In this document: piece after piece, positions 23,117 through 31,579 of the stretch
Numbering within the stretch: the stretch's first letter is position 1
Layout: every line of letters starts with the position of its first letter
Origin: Flavobacterium sp.
GTDB lineage: Bacteria; Bacteroidota; Bacteroidia; Flavobacteriales; Flavobacteriaceae
Assembly: GCA_012270005.1 (NCBI GenBank)
Contig: JAAXJD010000072.1
Coordinates: 313-32,425 of the forward strand
Reading direction: 5' to 3'
DNA length: 32,113 bases
Position numbers and translations under genes: made by a program
Notes under the pieces: generated by a model
Seen by the model: only the letters and a program-made list of their open reading frames with translations
What the model was told of the DNA's origin: nothing
Databases searched by the model: none

Positions 23117-25042
23117 ATGAGACTTACAGCTATAGACCTCTCTATTATTGCCGCGTATTTTTTACTTATGGTGGCAATAGGTATTATAATGAAAAACCGC
23201 GCCAAGCGCAGTAAAGACAGCTACCTTATGGGGGGCAAAGTGCTTCCGTGGTATATGCTGGGCCTTAGCGATGCTAGCGATATGTTTGATATAAGTGGTA
23301 CCATGCTGCTGGTTAGTATGGCGTTTTTATACGGATTTAAAAGTGTATGGATTCCGTGGATGTGGCCTGTGTTTAACCAGGTGTTCCTTATGGTGTTCCT
23401 GAGTAAATGGCTTAGGCGAAGCAATGCTACTACCGGTGCCGAGTGGCTAGGTACGCGTTTTGGCCTAACTGATAAAGGGGTGCGCAGCAGCCATGCTGTA
23501 GTAGTAGTGTTTGCGCTTATGCTTTGTGTGGGTTATATGGCCTATGCATTTGTGGGTGTGGGCGAATTCCTTGAAATATTTATACCATACGATACTATAA
23601 AAGGTGCAGTACCATTTTTGGATCAGCATGTAGAGCAGTTTGCCGCAGGCTCAGCCGAATATAAAGCAGCATTGCTTGATGCTAAACATTTTACGGCACA
23701 GTTTTACGGTGTAAGCATTTGCATTGTAGCTACATTTTATAGTATAGTAGGAGGTATGCACGGTATTGTACTGGCCGACTTTATTAAGTACATGATTATG
23801 ATTGTGTGTTCGCTTTTTGTGGGTACCATAGCCATGATGGCGCTTGCAGACAGCGGTATTGTATTTACAGATAAAATGCCACTGGGGTGGGACAGCCCGT
23901 TGTTTGGCGCAGAACTTGGGCTCGACTGGCAAACCATATTACCCGAAGCACAGCACAAGCTGGAGCAGGATGGGTATAAGCTGTTTTCTGCTGTGGTAGC
24001 CATGATGTTTTTTAGCGGCGTGCTAAAAAGCCTTGCCGGCCCTGCACCTAACTACGATTGCCAAAAAATATTAAGTACCAAGTCGCCGGAGGAAGCCAGT
24101 AAAATGAGTGGATTCATTTCTATTATACTGCTGCCTATACGTTACTTTATGACAATGGGCTTATGTATACTGGGCGTGCTTTACTTTAAAGACCTTGAAA
24201 TAAACCATACGGCAGACGGTATTAACTTTGAAAGCATAATGCCTGCTGTAATTAACAAATATCTGCCTGTAGGGCTTGTGGGGCTGGTACTTGCCGGATT
24301 CCTGGGGGCTTTTATGAGTAACTTTAGCGGCACGCTAAATGCAGGGCAGGCGTATATAGTAAACGACATTTACCTGAAGTATTTTAAGCCAGATGCGGGC
24401 AGGAAACAAATCATCCGTATGGGGTATCTTTCAGGAACGCTTATGGTAATCCTGGGTGTAGGCCTTGGCTTGCTTATAAAAGATGTAAACATGATATTCA
24501 ACATTATCACCGCAGGGCTGTATGGGGGCTTTGTGTGTGCTAATGTACTCAAATGGTACTGGTGGCGCTTTAATGCTACCGGTTTCTTCTGGGGAATGCT
24601 TGCTGGTATCATAGCCAGCGCCATACCACCGTTTTTATCGGTTACGGGCATCAGCCATTTCTTTGATGGTACCCGTATGTTGTACTTTTTCCCGGTGTTT
24701 TTTGTAATCCAGTTGGCAGCCTGTATTTTGGGTTCTTACGCGGCGCCTCCAACGAATACCGAAACGCTGGTTAATTTCTACAAAACCGTAAGGCCGTGGG
24801 GTATGTGGAAACCCATACACGAGCTTGCACAACAACAAGACCCGGCTCTGCAAAAGAACAAGAACTTTGGCATAAACATGGCGAACGTGGCTATGGGCAT
24901 GGCAGGACAAATTTTGCTTACGCTGTTGCCTATGTACTTTATCTTAAGTAAATGGACCGGGTTTTTTACTGTGTTGATTTTACTCGCGGTAATATTTGCC
25001 GTAATGAAAAAAACATGGTGGAACAGGCTTACCGACTTTTAA
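23117..25042 (+). CDS. Sodium:solute symporter (SSS family), probable mannobiose/mannosylglucose importer
   Basis: The 641-residue inner-membrane protein has about 14 hydrophobic helices. It starts LTAIDLSIIAAYFLLMVAIG, followed by SKDSYLMGGKVLPWYMLGLS, the SSS opening in which the substrate and sodium sites lie. Other SSS blocks are ATTGAEWLGTRFG, FYSIVGGMHGIVLADFIKYM, and GFLGAFMSNFSGTLNAGQAY followed by IVNDIYLKYF. The ATG at 23117 gives the normal cytoplasmic start; an in-frame TTG 15 bases upstream is unlikely. It lies 30 bases after GH26 and 42 before GH130. Since the next two enzymes act on mannobiose and mannosylglucose in the cytoplasm, these are the probable cargo. Confidence 0.9.
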   Translation: MRLTAIDLSIIAAYFLLMVAIGIIMKNRAKRSKDSYLMGGKVLPWYMLGLSDASDMFDISGTMLLVSMAFLYGFKSVWIPWMWPVFNQVFLMVFLSKWLRRSNATTGAEWLGTRFGLTDKGVRSSHAVVVVFALMLCVGYMAYAFVGVGEFLEIFIPYDTIKGAVPFLDQHVEQFAAGSAEYKAALLDAKHFTAQFYGVSICIVATFYSIVGGMHGIVLADFIKYMIMIVCSLFVGTIAMMALADSGIVFTDKMPLGWDSPLFGAELGLDWQTILPEAQHKLEQDGYKLFSAVVAMMFFSGVLKSLAGPAPNYDCQKILSTKSPEEASKMSGFISIILLPIRYFMTMGLCILGVLYFKDLEINHTADGINFESIMPAVINKYLPVGLVGLVLAGFLGAFMSNFSGTLNAGQAYIVNDIYLKYFKPDAGRKQIIRMGYLSGTLMVILGVGLGLLIKDVNMIFNIITAGLYGGFVCANVLKWYWWRFNATGFFWGMLAGIIASAIPPFLSVTGISHFFDGTRMLYFFPVFFVIQLAACILGSYAAPPTNTETLVNFYKTVRPWGMWKPIHELAQQQDPALQKNKNFGINMANVAMGMAGQILLTLLPMYFILSKWTGFFTVLILLAVIFAVMKKTWWNRLTDF

Positions 25043-25084
25043 AAACAAAACGATTACACCAATTATTACAAAAGGAAATTGGAT

Positions 25085-26272
25085 ATGATTACTGAAAACA
25101 CGGTTGTAATACCAAACTACGACGCGTTGGTAAAAGCCCACCGCGAACTGATAGAAAAAAAGAATGAGCCAGCAGCAGCCGGTAATGGTGTGTACACGCG
25201 TTATAAAAACCCTGTGGTTACAGCGGCACATATTCCGCTGCACTGGAGGTACGACCTTAATGCCGAGACTAATCCGCATGGTATGGAACGCATAGGTTTT
25301 AACGCCGCGTTTAATGCCGGTGCCACCAAATGGAACGGCAAGTACATTATGTGCGTTCGTGTAGAAGGTGTAGATCGTAAATCGTTCTTCGCCATTGCCG
25401 AAAGCCCTAATGGTATAGATAACTTTGAGTTTTGGGACAATCCGGTGGGTATCCCTCAGCTTGATGGTATTGATGATACCAATGTGTACGACATGAGGCT
25501 TATTCAGCACGAAGACGGTTATGTGTACGGTATTTTTTGTACCGAGCGCAAAGACCCTACCGCCCCTAAAGGCGATACCAGTTCGGCTGTAGCCAATGCA
25601 GGTATTGTGCGTACTAAAGACCTTATAAACTGGGAGCGCCTGCCCGACCTGATTAGTAATACAGGCCAGCAGCGCAATGTGGTACTGCATCCGGAGTTTG
25701 TAAACGGAAAGTATGCAGTATACACGCGCCCTCAGGATGGTTTTATAGACGTGGGTAGCGGAGGCGGTATTGGCCTGGGCTTTATCGATAAAATGGAAAA
25801 TCCTGAAGTTCAGGATGAAAAAATCATCTGCGGTAAAGTATACCATACCATTTACGAACTTAAAAATGGCCTTGGCCCGGCACCTATAAAAACCGAAAAA
25901 GGTTGGCTTCACCTGGCGCATGGTGTGCGTAACACTGCGGCGGGGCTACGCTATACGTTGTACATGTTTATGACCGATATTAACGAGATAGATAAGGTTA
26001 CACACCACCCTGCAGGTCATTTTATGGCTCCTGAAGGCATTGAACGTGTGGGCGATGTAAGCAATGTATTGTTTTCTAACGGCTGGATAGCCGATGAAGA
26101 TGGCACAGTATATATTTACTACGCATCGTCTGATACGCGCATGCACGTAGCGGTTTCTACCGTAGACAAACTGGTAGATTATGTAATCAATTCGCCTGTA
26201 GATACCTTTACTTCGGCAGGTTCGGTACAAACCATAATAGATCTTGTAGACAGCAACAAGAAGTTTTTATAA
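25085..26272 (+). CDS. GH130 4-O-beta-D-mannosyl-D-glucose phosphorylase
   Basis: This cytoplasmic enzyme of 395 residues has no signal peptide. It phosphorolyses beta-1,4-mannosyl-glucose to alpha-mannose-1-phosphate and glucose. GH130 subfamily 1 hallmarks are AAHIPLHWRYDLNAETNPHG, ERIGFNAAF, RVEGVDRKSFFAIAESPNGI, proton donor D136 in NVYDMRL, GIFCTERKDPTAPKGDTSSA, VVLHPEFVNGKYAVYTRPQDG with FIDVGSGGGIG, and LAHGVRNTAAGLRY. The ATG at 25085, preceded at 8 bases by AAAGGA, is preferred over an in-frame TTG 6 bases upstream. The stop codon overlaps the epimerase start by one base (TAATG), and the epimerase makes its substrate. Mannooligosaccharide phosphorylase (subfamily 2) is the alternative, made less likely by these motifs. 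Confidence 0.93.
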   Translation: MITENTVVIPNYDALVKAHRELIEKKNEPAAAGNGVYTRYKNPVVTAAHIPLHWRYDLNAETNPHGMERIGFNAAFNAGATKWNGKYIMCVRVEGVDRKSFFAIAESPNGIDNFEFWDNPVGIPQLDGIDDTNVYDMRLIQHEDGYVYGIFCTERKDPTAPKGDTSSAVANAGIVRTKDLINWERLPDLISNTGQQRNVVLHPEFVNGKYAVYTRPQDGFIDVGSGGGIGLGFIDKMENPEVQDEKIICGKVYHTIYELKNGLGPAPIKTEKGWLHLAHGVRNTAAGLRYTLYMFMTDINEIDKVTHHPAGHFMAPEGIERVGDVSNVLFSNGWIADEDGTVYIYYASSDTRMHVAVSTVDKLVDYVINSPVDTFTSAGSVQTIIDLVDSNKKFL

Positions 26273-27444
26273 TGATGCCACTTAAAGAAGCCATGCACTA
26301 CGAGCTGAAAAGCATACTGGAGTATTGGGAAAAAAATACGGTAGATACGGTTAATGGTGGCTTTATAGGCACAGTTGACTGTAACGAACAAAAAGACTAT
26401 TCAGCCGAGAAAGGCTCCGTAATGAATGCCCGCATTTTGTGGGCATTTGCTGCGGCATATCCTGTTACAAAAAATGAGGTGCACTTGCAGCTGGCACACC
26501 GCGCATACAATTACCTGTCTACTTATTTTTATGATAAGGTGAACGGCGGTTTGCTTTGGAGTGTAAATGCTGATGGTTCGCCTAAGGATACCAAAAACCA
26601 AATCTATGCGCTGGCATTTGCCATTTACGGGCTTTCGGAATACTATGCCGTTACCCGTAATGATGATGCCCTTAATCTTGCCATCAATCTTTATTATAAG
26701 ATAGAGGAGCATAGTTTTGATAAAGAATACTCAGGTTATTTAGAAGCTTTTACGCGCGAATGGCAACCGATTGACGATCTTCGCCTGAGCGAAAAAGATG
26801 CTAACGAAAAGAAAACCATGAATACCCACCTGCATATTGTAGAAGGGTATGCTAACCTGTACAGGGTTTGGCCCGACGCAGGTTTAAAGAGCGTTATAAA
26901 ACAACTGCTCATTACCATAAATAACCATTTTATGGATATAGAAACCGGTCACCTGCACCTGTTTTTTAATGAAGAATGGGTAGAGAAGCCGGACGTAATT
27001 TCTTACGGGCATGATATTGAGGCGGCTTGGTTACTGTTGTGGTGCGCAGAGGTAATAAACGATGTACAGCTTATAGAAATTTATAAGAAGCACGCCGTTA
27101 TTATGGCCGATGTTACCTTTGAGGGGGTAGATACTGATGGCGGGCTTTGGTACGAATACGATCCGCACGAAGACCATCTTATAGCCGAAAAGCACTGGTG
27201 GCCGCAAAGCGAATTTATGATAGGTATGGTTAATGCCTGGCAGCTTACGGGTGATGAAAAATATCTTGTTGCTGCAAACCAAAATTGGGAGTTTACAAAA
27301 AAATATATACTGGATACCGTAAATGGTGAGTGGGTATGGGGCGTTAATGCTGATTATTCACTGATTTTAAAAGATAAGGCGGGTTTCTGGAAATGCCCTT
27401 ACCATAACAGCAGGGCATGCCTGGAGCTTATAAAGCGCCTGTAA
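26272..27444 (+). CDS. Cellobiose 2-epimerase (AGE superfamily), mannobiose epimerase
   Basis: The 390-residue cytoplasmic (alpha/alpha)6-barrel enzyme inverts C2 of the reducing sugar of beta-1,4 disaccharides; here it should turn mannobiose into mannosylglucose for GH130. The catalytic histidines are visible: H188 in MNTHLHIVEGY, H247 in ISYGHDIEAAW and H378 in KCPYHNSRACLE, with the same spacing as in the Ruminococcus albus enzyme (H184, H243, H374). EKHWWPQSEFMIG is the substrate-site tryptophan loop. Length matches the family. Its ATG shares one base with the GH130 stop codon. It is the last gene before a terminator. N-acetylglucosamine 2-epimerase is excluded by the cellobiose-epimerase motifs and context. 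Confidence 0.92.
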   Translation: MMPLKEAMHYELKSILEYWEKNTVDTVNGGFIGTVDCNEQKDYSAEKGSVMNARILWAFAAAYPVTKNEVHLQLAHRAYNYLSTYFYDKVNGGLLWSVNADGSPKDTKNQIYALAFAIYGLSEYYAVTRNDDALNLAINLYYKIEEHSFDKEYSGYLEAFTREWQPIDDLRLSEKDANEKKTMNTHLHIVEGYANLYRVWPDAGLKSVIKQLLITINNHFMDIETGHLHLFFNEEWVEKPDVISYGHDIEAAWLLLWCAEVINDVQLIEIYKKHAVIMADVTFEGVDTDGGLWYEYDPHEDHLIAEKHWWPQSEFMIGMVNAWQLTGDEKYLVAANQNWEFTKKYILDTVNGEWVWGVNADYSLILKDKAGFWKCPYHNSRACLELIKRL

Positions 27445-27502
27445 CCACATAAAGGTAGTAAGACGCCTTTGTAAATGCTCATTTAAAACTATTTATTGGG
27501 TT

Positions 27503-27540
27503 AAAGCCTGCAAGATGTTGTTTTGCAGGCTTTTATTTTT
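27503..27540 (+). terminator. Terminator after the epimerase gene
   Basis: AAAGCCTGCAA pairs perfectly with TTGCAGGCTTT around a 9-base loop, followed by TTTATTTTT. Confidence 0.87.
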
Positions 27541-27676
27541 TGTGCCGTACATAGCGGCGTATGAAAATATAATATGTTTTTTTGACAAAATAGCAGTATC
27601 CCGAAAACGATTGATATGCTAATTTGCAATAACCAAAATGAAGGGTATTTTGATCCTTTTTTGGAATTCACAAGCT

Positions 27677-28888
27677 ATGAAGAAGATTTTAATTGTGGTA
27701 CTTGCCCTTGGGTTGGCATCGTGCAGCGGAGACGATAACAAGGCCGCTGCTACAACTACGCCACCCGTGCAGACCGATGTGCTTACGGCACAAAATGTAC
27801 GTTCTTACCTGGCCGATCCTAATGCCACAGCCGAAACGGTAGCCCTGTTTTACAATCTGCACAATACACAGAAATCAAAATTCCTTATAGGGCAGCAAGA
27901 CGCGTTTAACGCTTTTTATCAGGATGCCGCCGGCAGTTCGGATATAAAAAAAGCTACGGGCAGCGACCCTGCGCTTTTGGGCTCAGACTTTATGTTTATT
28001 ACCGATAATCAAAATGACGGTACACCTCAAAACTGGTTTTACCAGCAGGAAGTTATCATAACCAATCACGTTAAGGAGGCTTATAATAAGGGTATGGTAA
28101 ATACCTTTAGCTGGCACCTGCGCGAGCCGTATCGCGGCACATCGTTTTACACCAGCGATATGACTGCTCAGGAAAAAGCAAATGCGTTTGCCAGCATACT
28201 TCCGGGAGGAGAAAACCACGGATATTTTAAGCAAAAGCTAGATAAGGTAGCCAGTGTGCTAAACAACCTTAAAGGAGCCGATGGCAAGCTGATACCGGTT
28301 ATTTTCCGCCCGTTCCATGAGTTTGACGGTAATTGGTTTTGGTGGGGCGCTGCCTACTGTACACCAGACCAGTACAAACAGGCATGGCAGTTTTTAGTAA
28401 CCTACCTGCGCGATACTAAGGGCGTACACAATATACTGTATGCTTACTCGCCAGATAACAGTTATACTACTTCCGCTAAGTACCTGGAGCGTTATCCGGG
28501 AGATGCTTACGTAGATGTGCTGGGTATGGATAATTACGGCGATTTTAGCAACGGCAGTACACAAGGCGTTACAAATGCCGGCAATAAAATAAAAATGGTA
28601 TCGACATTGGCACAGGAAAGAGTTAAAATCTGCGCCATGACCGAAACAGGTTACCGGGTAACGGCCACTACGGCACCTTTGGCTGGTTTTTTCAGTACAA
28701 ATATGTACAACGCCCTTACGGCAAATGATAGTAAGGTAGCATATGTAATGTTTTGGTACAACGACGCTACAGGGTATTATGTACCACCATCGGGACAGAG
28801 CAATACCCAGGATTTTAAAGACTTTGCTTCGAAATCAAAATCGGTATTACAGCACAACATACCTGCTATGTATACCATTACACAATAG
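27677..28888 (+). CDS. GH26 beta-mannanase lipoprotein (second copy)
   Basis: The 403-residue protein starts MKKILIVVLALGLASC (lipid-anchored C16); an in-frame ATG 39 bases upstream would put extra residues before the signal peptide and is rejected. A Thr/Pro linker precedes the GH26 barrel: LIGQQDAFNAFYQD, GMVNTFSWHLREPY, acid/base E215 in RPFHEFDGNWFWW, RYPGDAYVDVLGMDNYG, nucleophile E323 in AMTETGYR, and YVMFWYNDATGYYVPP. It is clearly related to, but well diverged from, the first GH26 (GQQD for GHQD, ten-residue differences in loops), so the two probably differ in product or location. It has its own upstream region of 230 bases and its own terminator. Confidence 0.92.
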   Translation: MKKILIVVLALGLASCSGDDNKAAATTTPPVQTDVLTAQNVRSYLADPNATAETVALFYNLHNTQKSKFLIGQQDAFNAFYQDAAGSSDIKKATGSDPALLGSDFMFITDNQNDGTPQNWFYQQEVIITNHVKEAYNKGMVNTFSWHLREPYRGTSFYTSDMTAQEKANAFASILPGGENHGYFKQKLDKVASVLNNLKGADGKLIPVIFRPFHEFDGNWFWWGAAYCTPDQYKQAWQFLVTYLRDTKGVHNILYAYSPDNSYTTSAKYLERYPGDAYVDVLGMDNYGDFSNGSTQGVTNAGNKIKMVSTLAQERVKICAMTETGYRVTATTAPLAGFFSTNMYNALTANDSKVAYVMFWYNDATGYYVPPSGQSNTQDFKDFASKSKSVLQHNIPAMYTITQ

Positions 28889-28915
28889 GTTAAAATTTGG
28901 GTTAATGTTTTTCGT

Positions 28916-28953
28916 AGGGCGCGGCTCTTGAGGAGGGGCTGCGCCCTCTTTTT
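28916..28953 (+). terminator. Terminator between the second GH26 and GH5 genes
   Basis: AGGGCGCGGC pairs with GCTGCGCCCT (one G-U pair) around a 12-base loop, followed by TCTTTTT. It lies only 23 bases before the GH5 start, so GH5 is expressed by readthrough or from a promoter not recognised here. Confidence 0.75.
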
Positions 28954-28975
28954 ACCCCGAAAAAAGATATATTTT

Positions 28976-30280
28976 ATGATGCACATATTAAAAACTACCC
29001 TTGCACTTACGGCAATGGGGCTAAGTATTTCCTGCGCAGCCCAAAAAAACACTGCGGGTCCTGAGCATATTACCGTAAAGGGAACAGCGTTTTATAAAGG
29101 CAATAAACCCTACCATTACATTGGGGCTAACTACTGGTATGGCAGCCTGCTGGCCAGTAAAAGCGTGGGCGATCGTACCCGCCTTGCTAAGGAGCTGGAC
29201 GAGCTAAAAGCAAACGGTATAGACAACCTCCGTATACTGGTTGGTGCCGAAGGGGGCACGCAGGACTTTACCGTAAAGCCAGCGCTGCAGCCACAGCAAG
29301 GCGTGTATAACGATGACCTGCTCGATGGACTGGATTATTTGCTTAATGAGTTACGGAAGCGTAATATGTATGCCGTGCTTTATTTGGGGAATAACTGGGA
29401 GTGGAGTGGCGGTATGGCGCAATACCTGGAATGGAACGGCAAGGGCACATTGCCTAACCCTAACATTCCGCCCAATACCTGGCCGCAATTTATGGACTAC
29501 GTAAAGCAGTTTCATCAGTGTGTGCCATGCCAGGAGGCCATGAAAAAGCACATTGCCAAAATAATTACACGTACTAACGCGTACAGTAAGGTAAAGTACA
29601 CGGAAGACAATACCATTATGGCGTGGCAAATAGCCAATGAACCACGTGTATTTACAGCTGATAATGAAGGACATTTTACCACCTGGTTAAATGATGTGGT
29701 GGACACCATAGACCAGCTGGATGGCTATCACCTGATTTGTACCGGAAGCGAAGGCAAGGCAGGTTCGGCAGATGATATAGCCATATATGAGCGTACCCAC
29801 AATAACCCTAAGATAGATTATCTTACCATGCACATCTGGCCTAAGAACTGGGGTTGGTACAAACACGAAACGCCCGCCGAAACGCTTCCTGTCGCGATTA
29901 ATAAAACCATGGAATACATAGACCAGCACATAGCGGTAGCCGAAAAGCTGAACAAACCATTGGTGCTGGAGGAATTCGGTTTACCCCGAACACACGAAAG
30001 CCTGGACAGGAAAGTACCTGCCACAGACCGCGAGGTGTATTACAAAGCTATTTTTGATAAGCTGCAAAGCAGCATAAAACAACATAAGGCATTTACCGCA
30101 CTTAATTTTTGGGGCTATGGCGGTACCGGTAAAAACAATCCGTCACAGGGCCATTGGCACGAAGGCGATGCATTTACTGCAGACCCACCACAAGAGCCAC
30201 AGGGGCTTAATACGGTTTTTAGTACCGATACGGGTATGCTAAAAATGATTAAAAAGTATAATATGGCGATTCGAAAATAA
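28976..30280 (+). CDS. GH5 beta-mannanase (subfamily 7-like)
   Basis: The 434-residue retaining endo-beta-1,4-mannanase shows FYKGNKPYHYIGANYWYGSL, RILVGAEGG, YLGNNWEWSGGMAQYLEW, acid/base E222 in WQIANEPRVF, MHIWPKNWGW, nucleophile E333 in VLEEFGLPR, and ALNFWGYGG. This layout is that of GH5 subfamily 7 and is distinct from the GH5 at 11406. The N-terminus MMHILKTTLALTAMGLSISC followed by AAQ is a signal peptide; the cysteine may be acylated, but its -3 residue (Ser) is not typical, so type I cleavage after CAA is also possible. Two adjacent ATGs serve as start; an in-frame start 48 bases upstream lies inside the preceding terminator hairpin and is rejected. Confidence 0.9.
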   Translation: MMHILKTTLALTAMGLSISCAAQKNTAGPEHITVKGTAFYKGNKPYHYIGANYWYGSLLASKSVGDRTRLAKELDELKANGIDNLRILVGAEGGTQDFTVKPALQPQQGVYNDDLLDGLDYLLNELRKRNMYAVLYLGNNWEWSGGMAQYLEWNGKGTLPNPNIPPNTWPQFMDYVKQFHQCVPCQEAMKKHIAKIITRTNAYSKVKYTEDNTIMAWQIANEPRVFTADNEGHFTTWLNDVVDTIDQLDGYHLICTGSEGKAGSADDIAIYERTHNNPKIDYLTMHIWPKNWGWYKHETPAETLPVAINKTMEYIDQHIAVAEKLNKPLVLEEFGLPRTHESLDRKVPATDREVYYKAIFDKLQSSIKQHKAFTALNFWGYGGTGKNNPSQGHWHEGDAFTADPPQEPQGLNTVFSTDTGMLKMIKKYNMAIRK

Positions 30281-30342
30281 CAAAATATTTTATCGAATAC
30301 CGGCCAGTGCAAGGCAAACGTTTTGTGTTGGTTACGTAAAAG

Positions 30343-30388
30343 AGCCTTTTTGTTTAATTAGCTTTTAATTAACTCAAAAGGCTTTCTT
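30343..30388 (+). terminator. Probable terminator after the GH5 mannanase
   Basis: AGCCTTTT (30343-30350) pairs with AAAAGGCT (30376-30383), and an inner dyad TTAATTA/TTAATTAA extends the hairpin with small bulges, followed by TTCTT. It marks the right end of the mannan locus. Confidence 0.55.
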
Positions 30389-30454
30389 AATTAAGGTGTT
30401 ATCGTAAAATAGAGTGGGTCCTTTTGGATAATAACAAATCAAAACCTATACGTT

Positions 30455-31303
30455 ATGCCATTTATCTTAAACACCAACACCGGCCTTACCGGTACACCCG
30501 AAGAGGTACAAATCTATTATCAGGAAGTAGGCGAGGGTAACCCTGTGGTACTTATACACGGCTGGCCCCTGAACCTGGAAATGTGGGAGTACCAGTTTAA
30601 CGAACTCCCTAAGCATAACATACGTGTAATAGCCTATGACCGCCGTGGCTTTGGTAAGTCGTCTAAACCGTGGGAGCCGTATACGTACGACGCCTTTGCA
30701 CAGGACTTAAAGGCGCTGCTTGAAACGCTGGACCTGTATAATGTTACCCTTGTAGGGTTTAGTATGGGTGGGGGTGAAGTAGCCCGTTTCCTTTCTAAAT
30801 ACAACAATGAAGGCAGGGTTACAAAAGCGGCTTTTGTAAGTTCGGTAACGCCGTTTTTGCTTAAAACCGATAGTAATCCGGATGGTGTTCCGCAAGAGCA
30901 GTTTGATGGCATACAACAACAGCTTGAAGATGACCGTGCGCATTTCCTTACCGGTTTTGGTAAGCAGTTTTATGGCGTACACCTGTTTAGCAACCCCGTA
31001 AGCGAAGAACGGCTACAGCAGGATTCGGTGCTGGCATTACAGGCTGCAGGTTATGCTACCATAAAAGCTATGCAGGCATGGTCTACAACCGACTTTAGGG
31101 ATGACTTAACCTGTATAAAAGTGCCTACGCTTGTAATACATGGTAAAGCCGACGAAACGGTTCCTATTGATATATCTGGTGAAAAGACTGCGGCTGCTAT
31201 TCCTCAGGCTAAGTTTGTAGTGTTTGACGATGCCCCTCACGGATTGGTGTACACTCACAAAGAAAAGTTTAATGAGGAGATTATAAGTTTTATAAACAGT
31301 TAA
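30455..31303 (+). CDS. Alpha/beta hydrolase, cofactor-free chloroperoxidase/esterase group
   Basis: The 282-residue cytoplasmic alpha/beta-hydrolase fold shows the oxyanion-hole segment VVLIHGWPLN, nucleophile S103 in VGFSMGGGEVARF, acid D233 in HGKADETVP and base H262 in DAPHGL. YDRRGFGKSSKPW and the HGWPL start are typical of the non-heme haloperoxidase group, which act as esterases or perhydrolases; the physiological substrate is unknown. No signal peptide is present, so it is unlikely to deacetylate mannan outside the cytoplasm. It is separated from the mannan genes by a hairpin and 174 bases, and has its own terminator, so it is probably an unrelated single gene. Confidence 0.85.
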   Translation: MPFILNTNTGLTGTPEEVQIYYQEVGEGNPVVLIHGWPLNLEMWEYQFNELPKHNIRVIAYDRRGFGKSSKPWEPYTYDAFAQDLKALLETLDLYNVTLVGFSMGGGEVARFLSKYNNEGRVTKAAFVSSVTPFLLKTDSNPDGVPQEQFDGIQQQLEDDRAHFLTGFGKQFYGVHLFSNPVSEERLQQDSVLALQAAGYATIKAMQAWSTTDFRDDLTCIKVPTLVIHGKADETVPIDISGEKTAAAIPQAKFVVFDDAPHGLVYTHKEKFNEEIISFINS

Positions 31304-31328
31304 TAACTGAAGATAAGTTTAACTACAG

Positions 31329-31357
31329 GCGGCGCATTTCTTGCGCCGCTTTTTTTG
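31329..31357 (+). terminator. Terminator of the alpha/beta hydrolase gene
   Basis: GCGGCGCA pairs perfectly with TGCGCCGC around TTTCT, followed by eight T residues. Confidence 0.88.
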
Positions 31358-31542
31358 TTGGTCTGCTTTTTAGAATTGTTTGTAAAATTATTGCTCGTTA
31401 CTTCTCTTGCTAGTGCCACTACCACTACCTGTTTGGTTAAGCCGTTATCAACCAGTAAAGAGAAACCCTTTCTATTATTAAATCCGTTATATTTTTTAGT
31501 TTTTTTACTTAAAAAGCATCGTTTTAAAACAATCATTGCTAC

Positions 31543-31550
31543 TATATTTG
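31543..31550 (+). promoter_or_regulatory. -7 box of the secreted repeat protein
   Basis: TATATTTG matches TAnnTTTG and sits 29 bases before the ATG, giving a leader of about 25 bases. The rest of 31358-31579 is AT-rich with no other feature I can support. Confidence 0.55.
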
Positions 31551-31579
31551 TTTCCTTATAAATCATCAACGTAAAAACT

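Noticed and set aside
24980-25921. Long open frame (313 codons) on the minus strand opposite the symporter end and GH130
   Set aside because: It is antisense to two well-supported genes and its translation has no family features; long antisense frames arise from the codon use of the real genes.
30455-31303. Alpha/beta hydrolase as a mannan acetyl esterase of the locus
   Set aside because: It has no signal peptide, follows a hairpin and a 174-base gap, and its motifs fit the haloperoxidase group rather than known carbohydrate esterases.
31300-31569. Open frame of 89 codons on the minus strand, with a plus-strand frame overlapping it
   Set aside because: Neither has a recognisable domain or a natural start; the stretch is AT-rich intergenic DNA holding the hydrolase terminator and the promoter of the secreted protein.
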